Positions 5,726 through 9,184 of a stretch of DNA of 9,184 nucleotides are shown in pieces (positions within the stretch are counted from its first letter, which is position 1; the number at the start of each line of letters is the position of its first letter). The notes under the pieces are model-generated. The model was given only the letters and a program-made list of their open reading frames with translations, searched no databases and was not told the DNA's origin. Source of the DNA: CAMLDH01 sp966250375 (GTDB lineage: Bacteria; Pseudomonadota; Gammaproteobacteria; Burkholderiales; Burkholderiaceae_D); assembly GCA_966250375.1 (NCBI GenBank), contig CBINHE010000135.1:1-9184 (forward strand), read 5' to 3'. A program made the translations under genes and the position numbers.

Positions 5726-6469
5726 GTGAGTAAACTGCATCACATATTCGTAGCAGCAGCGCTGTTAATTTCGGTTAGCACCATCGCATCCGCGCAGGAT
5801 TTCCGAGCTTGTCCACAATTTTTCGTCAATGGCGTAGCGCCAAAGGTGCAGAGTCTCCAGCAATGGAAACCAAGAGCGATTTGCTACGACGCATTCGCGG
5901 TGCTTCATTCGGGGAAAACGAAAACGCCATTGTTTGTTGCCGAGCGGCTGAATCGCGCTCAACTGATTGACGCCAACGGAGAAGAACGCACGAACCGTTT
6001 CTACGCTGACGCCCGTCTGCCCTATGCTGAACGTGCGGAGTTGGAAGATTACAAGGGCAGCGGTTACGACCGCGGTCACATGGCACCAGCTGCCGATATG
6101 CCCACTGCGCAAGCCATGGCGCAGAGTTTTTCACTTGCAAACATGCTCCCTCAAGCGCCCGAAAACAACAGGCGGTCTTGGGCCGGCATCGAAAAAGCGA
6201 CACGCAAGTACGCGATGCGCGCAAAGGACGGCATTTATGTCATTAGCGGCCCTGTATTTGAACAAGCTCCGAAGACTATCGGGCGTGGGCAAGTAGCAGT
6301 GCCGAGGCATCTTTTCAAGCTGGTTTATGACCCATCGACCCAAAGAGCATGGGCGTACTGGATTGAGAATACGAACGTAGCGCGTGCGGGTCGTCCAATT
6401 ACATATTTTGAGTTGGTCAAACGGACCGGAACTGAATTTCTGCCTGGCGTTAAATTGGTTGATCGATAA
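5726..6469 (+). CDS. Exported DNA/RNA non-specific endonuclease (NUC1 family)
   Basis: Sugar-non-specific, metal-dependent endonuclease of the Serratia nuclease type, acting outside the cytoplasm. The start is GTG 5726, 3 bases after AGGAAAA (5716-5722). It gives 247 residues with a clean signal peptide (SKLHHIFVAAALLISVSTIA, cleavage near ASA-Q24). An upstream ATG at 5681 would bury this signal and is rejected. The active site is D115-R-G-H118-MAPAAD, where His is the general base. It is followed by N139-MLPQ-x(3)-N147-N-x(3)-W-x-x-IE, the Mg-ligand block. The following GIYVISGPVF and VPRHLFKLVYDP segments are typical of the family. All key residues are present, so it should be active. No dedicated inhibitor gene is recognisable nearby. 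It could serve nutrient scavenging, competition or DNA clearing. Confidence 0.93.
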   Translation: MSKLHHIFVAAALLISVSTIASAQDFRACPQFFVNGVAPKVQSLQQWKPRAICYDAFAVLHSGKTKTPLFVAERLNRAQLIDANGEERTNRFYADARLPYAERAELEDYKGSGYDRGHMAPAADMPTAQAMAQSFSLANMLPQAPENNRRSWAGIEKATRKYAMRAKDGIYVISGPVFEQAPKTIGRGQVAVPRHLFKLVYDPSTQRAWAYWIENTNVARAGRPITYFELVKRTGTEFLPGVKLVDR

Positions 6470-6488
6470 TCAAGGAAAAAAGACACGA

Positions 6489-6995
6489 ATGTTTAATATC
6501 GGGCCGCTGAAAGTGACTGTAGAGCTGGTCATCAGCTTATGCGCTATCGGACTGACGATGTATCAAGCATATCTTACCAGGCAGCATAACCGGCTTTCGG
6601 TACGCCCTCATCTGGTGTGGCACATCAATCGAGAGCGTGGCAAGGCCAGTTTGAAAATGATCTTCACTTTAAAGAATGAAGGTATTGGTCCCGCTCTTAT
6701 CAGGGAGATGTATTTCGAGCTGGATGGTAAACGGTTTGAAGCTGATCACATCGAAGCTATCGAGTCCTTTGCAAAGACGCTGCTGGGCAAGCAGTTTGTG
6801 TACCACATTGCGGAGAATGGCCTTCCTGGCATTGGGGCATCAATGCCACCTTCCAGTCAAGTTGTTATTGCCAAGGTTGCCATTGACTGTCCATCTACAG
6901 AGGCTTATGAACAGGTCGAAGCCATTTTTGAGCGTGCGTCCTTCAAAGTTCGATATGAGTCGCTATACGAAGAAACATTCTGGCTTAACTGTTAA
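6489..6995 (+). CDS. N-terminally anchored membrane protein of unknown function, 168 residues
   Basis: ATG 6489 lies 9 bases after AGGAAAA (6473-6479). A frame-compatible ATG at 6384 lies inside the NUC1 gene and is rejected. Residues 8-28 (KVTVELVISLCAIGLTMYQA) form one membrane helix, followed by basic residues (LTRQHNRLSVRPH). The rest is a strand-rich soluble domain: LKMIFTLKNEGIGPALIREMYFELDGKRF, then further strands to ETFWLNC. The segment with L-K-N-x-G-x-G-P-A is shared by many uncharacterised bacterial membrane proteins with an immunoglobulin-like domain. The positive-inside rule suggests that this domain is cytoplasmic. Function not known. Confidence 0.65.
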   Translation: MFNIGPLKVTVELVISLCAIGLTMYQAYLTRQHNRLSVRPHLVWHINRERGKASLKMIFTLKNEGIGPALIREMYFELDGKRFEADHIEAIESFAKTLLGKQFVYHIAENGLPGIGASMPPSSQVVIAKVAIDCPSTEAYEQVEAIFERASFKVRYESLYEETFWLNC

Positions 6996-7015
6996 CTGAT
7001 TGGATAAAGGAAAAC

Positions 7016-7043
7016 TGCGCCTTGGCGCACCGCACCGGCCGGT
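7016..7043 (+). repeat. Adjacent inverted repeat and palindrome in a gene leader
   Basis: TGCGCC-TT-GGCGCA (7016-7029) is a perfect 6-bp inverted repeat with a 2-base centre. Four bases later ACCGGCCGGT (7034-7043) is a perfect 10-bp palindrome. They lie between AGGAAAA (7008-7014) and the ATG at 7062. There is no following T-run, so an intrinsic terminator is unlikely. An operator, an mRNA hairpin hiding the start region or a recombination footprint are possible. Confidence 0.5.
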
Positions 7044-7061
7044 AGCCGACTTTGGACCACC

Positions 7062-7403
7062 ATGGCATCAGAAATCGAAAGCGTCATCGAGACATCCCAA
7101 CAGGCCGCAGCATCGCATGCTTCAAATTGCACGGCACTCCTATTGAGTAATCAGCTTGCGGAAGCAATCGAATACTGCAAGGCGCAAGGAATCGACCCAC
7201 CGCAGTGTTCCCTAACTGCGGAATCCGCTAACGCGCATAAATTGAGGGAAATTGCGAAGGGCATGCTTTCTGATGCAGGCTGGTGGCGAAAGCGTCTGAA
7301 GACGAAAGCGCTTCGAGATTTCGAACAAGGACAGATCAAGGCCGGCAAAGTCACTCAGGGTGTATCGGACGCGATGTTGGAATATATGACAACCAAGAAG
7401 TGA
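7062..7403 (+). CDS. Short protein similar to a fragment of phage GpA-type replication protein
   Basis: 113 residues. ATG 7062 has no good ribosome-binding site, and AGGAAAA lies 47 bases upstream, before a hairpin-forming leader. Residues 1-60 are helical and polar. Then HKLREIAKGMLSDAGWWRKRL, a basic stretch, and QGQIKAGKV follow. The W-W-x-x-x-L-x(n)-R-x(2)-E-x(n)-G-x-V order resembles the N-terminal part of phage P2 gpA-like rolling-circle initiators. In those the block precedes a much longer region with the catalytic tyrosines, which is absent here. The frame ends cleanly at TGA. It is either a remnant of a replication gene or a free-standing version of that domain, and catalytic activity is not expected. 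The similarity was judged by eye. Confidence 0.5.
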   Translation: MASEIESVIETSQQAAASHASNCTALLLSNQLAEAIEYCKAQGIDPPQCSLTAESANAHKLREIAKGMLSDAGWWRKRLKTKALRDFEQGQIKAGKVTQGVSDAMLEYMTTKK

Positions 7404-7418
7404 TCGAAAATCAGTTAT

Positions 7419-7790
7419 ATGAACACCATACGCTTTTTGCAAATCGTCGCCACTACTATCGCTGCATTCGCCGTTACTGGTTGCAGCACTCCTGCGACAC
7501 TCCGCAATTCCACTCCCGATATTGAATTGAGCAGTGTAAGGATGGCAAAGGACGTCGCCATATGCATTACTGATCGATGGGAGAACGGAGCGGGCTCTCT
7601 GGGAGCGACCGTACCCGTTAACATGAGGGAATCCGCGAGGGGATACACGGTGCTGTGGCTGAATGGCACAGGCGGAGCTGGAATGCTGGCCGATGTCGAT
7701 TCAGCAGGCGCCGGATCGCGGACCCGATACTACCGCGGAGGTGTTCTCGGCGCGGGTACGTTCGAATCATCGCTAAGGGACTGCCAGTAA
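7419..7790 (+). CDS. Putative lipoprotein, 123 residues
   Basis: The N-terminus has two basic-flanked hydrophobic stretches (FLQIVATTIAAFA) and a lipobox V-T-G-C22, so it should be lipidated at C22 and held in the membrane facing the periplasm. The mature part includes MAKDVAICITDRWEN, then strand-like segments (GYTVLWL, SRTRYYRGG) and a C-terminal Cys. It has the look of small uncharacterised Gram-negative lipoproteins. Spacing to the previous gene is 15 bases. Only a degenerate TCGAAAA stands where others have AGGAAAA, so the ribosome-binding site is weak. Confidence 0.7.
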   Translation: MNTIRFLQIVATTIAAFAVTGCSTPATLRNSTPDIELSSVRMAKDVAICITDRWENGAGSLGATVPVNMRESARGYTVLWLNGTGGAGMLADVDSAGAGSRTRYYRGGVLGAGTFESSLRDCQ

Positions 7791-7822
7791 GCAGGGCGCG
7801 CTCAAAGCAGAAAAGGAAAAAT

Positions 7823-8185
7823 ATGGAAACAGTTGGTGACCGATTAGACAAGGCGATGCGAGAGGCGGGCTTTAAGTCGCAGTCGGCACTGTCTGCAAAA
7901 TCCGGTGTCCCACAGCCAACCATCGCACGAATCTTGAAGAACCAGGGAAAGAGCGCGCCAGAATCAGCAACCGTCAAAAAACTAGCGTCTGCGTGCAGGA
8001 AATCTTTTAACTGGTTAAATGAAGGCCTTGAGGATGGACTTGGGCATGCCCTGACGACCAAGCAGCGCGAATGGTTGGACCTACTTAATTACTTGGGCAC
8101 AGACGATATAAAAGAATTTGAGGTTCTGATCCGCCAAAGGCAGGAGCGAAATAAGCGCCTTCTACAAGAGTTCAAAAACAAATAG
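7823..8185 (+). CDS. XRE-family (CI-like) transcriptional regulator, 120 residues
   Basis: ATG 7823 lies 2 bases after AGGAAAA (7814-7820). A longer frame from 7655 overlaps the lipoprotein gene and is rejected. Residues 4-65 form a helix-turn-helix: VGDRLDKAMREAG, SQSALSAKSGV, PQPTIARILKNQ and a further helix ending in FNWLNEG, the usual Cro/CI-type arrangement. The C-terminal part (75-120) is one or two charged helices that may drive dimerisation. No protease-sensitive CI C-terminal domain is present. The next gene starts 9 bases after the stop and the two are probably co-transcribed. Targets unknown; the upstream leader or its own operon are obvious guesses. Confidence 0.8.
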   Translation: METVGDRLDKAMREAGFKSQSALSAKSGVPQPTIARILKNQGKSAPESATVKKLASACRKSFNWLNEGLEDGLGHALTTKQREWLDLLNYLGTDDIKEFEVLIRQRQERNKRLLQEFKNK

Positions 8186-8194
8186 GAAAAATCT

Positions 8195-8668
8195 ATGGCT
8201 GATAAGTTCTATCACGTGCTCGGTGCGGTTGGTGATGGCAAGGTTAAGATGCTTTTTTCTGATTTGAGCGCGATCGAACTTGAGAAGGAATTTGTTACGC
8301 CGTACAGACGCAATAAGACATTTTTCTCAGGATCGCAGATCGTTAATCCGTCCGAACTTCGGGCCGTTCAAATCATTGAAACGACAATGCGAGAAGATGA
8401 CGCCCGCCAACGTATCAACCAAAAAAGCTTGGCTCAAATTGAAGAAATCAACCGTACATCGGGCGTTATGATTATCAGCCCTGGACAGGGATACGAGCCA
8501 GAAGATTTAGTAGAAGCTGGTAAGGACGTTACACGCACATACTTGACCGGTGGGCCGGGCTCGTCCACCCGCATATGGGGCTTATCCAAGACGGTAGTGG
8601 GCTGGACGCTCGGTATTGTTGCAGGGGTCATAGCGACAGGTTTGGCTAAGTGGCTTGGCTGGGCTTAA
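8195..8668 (+). CDS. C-terminally membrane-anchored protein with a conserved N-terminal domain, 157 residues
   Basis: ATG 8195 lies 4 bases after AGGAAAA (8184-8190). Residues 1-68 read FYHVLGAVGDGKVKMLF-SDLSAIELEKEFVTPYRR-NKTFFSGSQIVNPSELRAVQIIETT. This resembles a small beta-rich module seen at the N-terminus of TIR-like and other proteins in bacterial defence operons (pattern D-L-x(3)-L-x(3)-F-x-x-P-Y). I recall the pattern but cannot name the family with certainty. Residues 70-105 are charged and helical. Residues 133-157 hold one hydrophobic helix (VVGWTLGIVAGVIATGLAKWL) at the very end. This suggests a sensor or adaptor domain tethered to the membrane. It follows the XRE gene closely. 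Confidence 0.6.
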   Translation: MADKFYHVLGAVGDGKVKMLFSDLSAIELEKEFVTPYRRNKTFFSGSQIVNPSELRAVQIIETTMREDDARQRINQKSLAQIEEINRTSGVMIISPGQGYEPEDLVEAGKDVTRTYLTGGPGSSTRIWGLSKTVVGWTLGIVAGVIATGLAKWLGWA

Positions 8669-8684
8669 TCCAACGGAAAACAAC

Positions 8685-9184
8685 ATGAAAACGCCGGTGG
8701 CAAATTCACGATTCGTTGATGGACTCGTTGGGAATAGTGCGCCCGTCTTGGTCCTGTATGAAGAGCTTGTTGAAGCGGGGTGGCGACTTGAGTGCTTCCC
8801 TGAAGGTACAAGTCCACACACAGGGAATGGCAGCAAGTTTGCGACGGCGGACTGGCACTCAAACGAATGCACCTGGAAAATTTATTTTCCCGCGAACGCA
8901 CACGCACATCAGGTCTACCACGAGCTGTTGCACGTGCGCTTTAAAAACGTGGAAGGGGCGCCAATGATGTCGGCCTGTCAGTACGAAGAATCTTTTCGCC
9001 GAAACGTAGAAGAGCTAAACAATGATTTTGACCATGCGTACGTCGTGCCATTGGAAATTGCGAAATATCCAGAAGCCGCTACGTACTGGGAAGCCGAATT
9101 CACCCGCATGTTTGGTGAACTTCCATCCTCTAAGCAGGTATACAAAAGTTTTTTGACAATGCGCGATTCAACCAAAAGCATCTG
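8685..9184 (+). CDS. HExxH metallopeptidase-like protein, C-terminus beyond the window
   Basis: ATG 8685 follows CGGAAAA (8674-8680) by 4 bases. The frame stays open to the right edge, 166 codons without a stop. YHELLHVRF at 78-86 contains H79-E-x-x-H83, the zinc-binding site of gluzincin/IrrE-like and related metallopeptidases. The sequence before it (WKIYFPANAHAHQV) supplies the edge strand and helix usually found there. A third ligand, perhaps E101 or E102 in QYEES, cannot be assigned safely. Nearby XRE genes are often paired with HExxH proteins of the ImmA/IrrE kind that cleave the repressor. Here another gene separates them, so such a link is speculative. Confidence 0.65.
   Translation, partial: MKTPVANSRFVDGLVGNSAPVLVLYEELVEAGWRLECFPEGTSPHTGNGSKFATADWHSNECTWKIYFPANAHAHQVYHELLHVRFKNVEGAPMMSACQYEESFRRNVEELNNDFDHAYVVPLEIAKYPEAATYWEAEFTRMFGELPSSKQVYKSFLTMRDSTKSI

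Larger units (their letters stand above)
843..8190 (+). repeat. Dispersed boundary motif AGGAAAA, 15 copies on one strand
   Basis: Copies start at 843, 1418, 1760, 1947, 2498, 2817, 2994, 3732, 4848, 5179, 5716, 6473, 7008, 7814 and 8184. Thirteen lie between genes, 2498 is inside the DUF6602-like gene and 5179 is in the AT-rich spacer. Near-copies precede the genes at 167 (AGGAAA), 5323 (GGGAAA) and 8685 (CGGAAAA). I noticed one copy on the minus strand (TTTTCCT at about 1970). Chance alone would give roughly one copy of a given 7-mer per strand in this length. Most sit 2-15 bases before a start codon, as a Shine-Dalgarno would, and TAG stops often overlap them. Confidence 0.85.

Noticed and set aside
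7034..7060. GCCGACTTT shared between the window start (about 9-17) and 7046-7054
   Set aside because: Nine bases in common with no wider similarity. No basis for calling att sites.
1..9184. Integron gene-cassette array
   Set aside because: The one-gene-per-unit, same-strand layout fits, but many junctions are under 15 bases, far too short for attC sites. No paired GTTRRRY/RYYYAAC cores and no integrase were seen.
1..9184. tRNA, rRNA or riboswitch genes
   Set aside because: No cloverleaf-like pattern, rRNA sequence or known riboswitch core was noticed. A covariance-model search was not possible.

Overview
The window looks like an accessory region of a Gram-negative bacterium, most likely a proteobacterium. 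The indications are SNase and NUC1 nucleases with Sec signals, a lipobox protein, an RMF-like protein, a phage GpA-like fragment and an IS5-family element. GC content looks moderate. Order or genus cannot be fixed from the sequence. Apart from the IS transposase, every gene I accept lies on the + strand. Most are short, unrelated to their neighbours and separated by only a few bases.

Layout: 1-166, edge region with the probable tail of an upstream gene. 167-842, small exported protein, then a GNAT acetyltransferase with a disturbed 5' end. 858-1400, exported SNase-type nuclease split by an in-frame amber codon. 1453-1948, two small unknown genes. 1957-2813, DUF6602-like PD-(D/E)XK protein put out of frame by four copies of a 7-base repeat. 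2828-2995, RMF-like protein. 3016-3996, two uncharacterised genes. 3996-4846, complete IS5-family element. 4870-5124, small membrane protein. 5125-5322, AT-rich spacer. 5323-5664, putative zinc-binding protein. 5726-6469, exported NUC1 endonuclease. 6489-6995, membrane-anchored unknown. 7062-7403, GpA-like fragment. 7419-7790, lipoprotein. 7823-8668, XRE regulator and a C-terminally anchored protein. 8685 to the right edge, HExxH protein, incomplete.

The unifying feature is the 7-mer AGGAAAA. I count 15 copies on the + strand, 13 of them at gene boundaries, and in several it overlaps the TAG stop of the preceding gene (TAGGAAAA). It mostly sits where a Shine-Dalgarno sequence would, but before two genes (1453 and 7062) it lies about 28 and 47 bases from the start codon. 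The IS is inserted inside one copy. The arrangement resembles a one-way array of single-gene units sharing a junction or translation-initiation motif. No integron attC sites and no recombinase are visible, so whether it is a mobile cassette system or only a conserved ribosome-binding site is open.

Three genes in the left 2.8 kb (GNAT, SNase, DUF6602-like) are interrupted by different lesions. This fits either decay of unselected cargo or, for the 7-base repeat, a reversible switch. No joint pathway is evident. Three nuclease-type proteins, an XRE regulator and a metallopeptidase-like gene give a defence or competition flavour, which is inference only.
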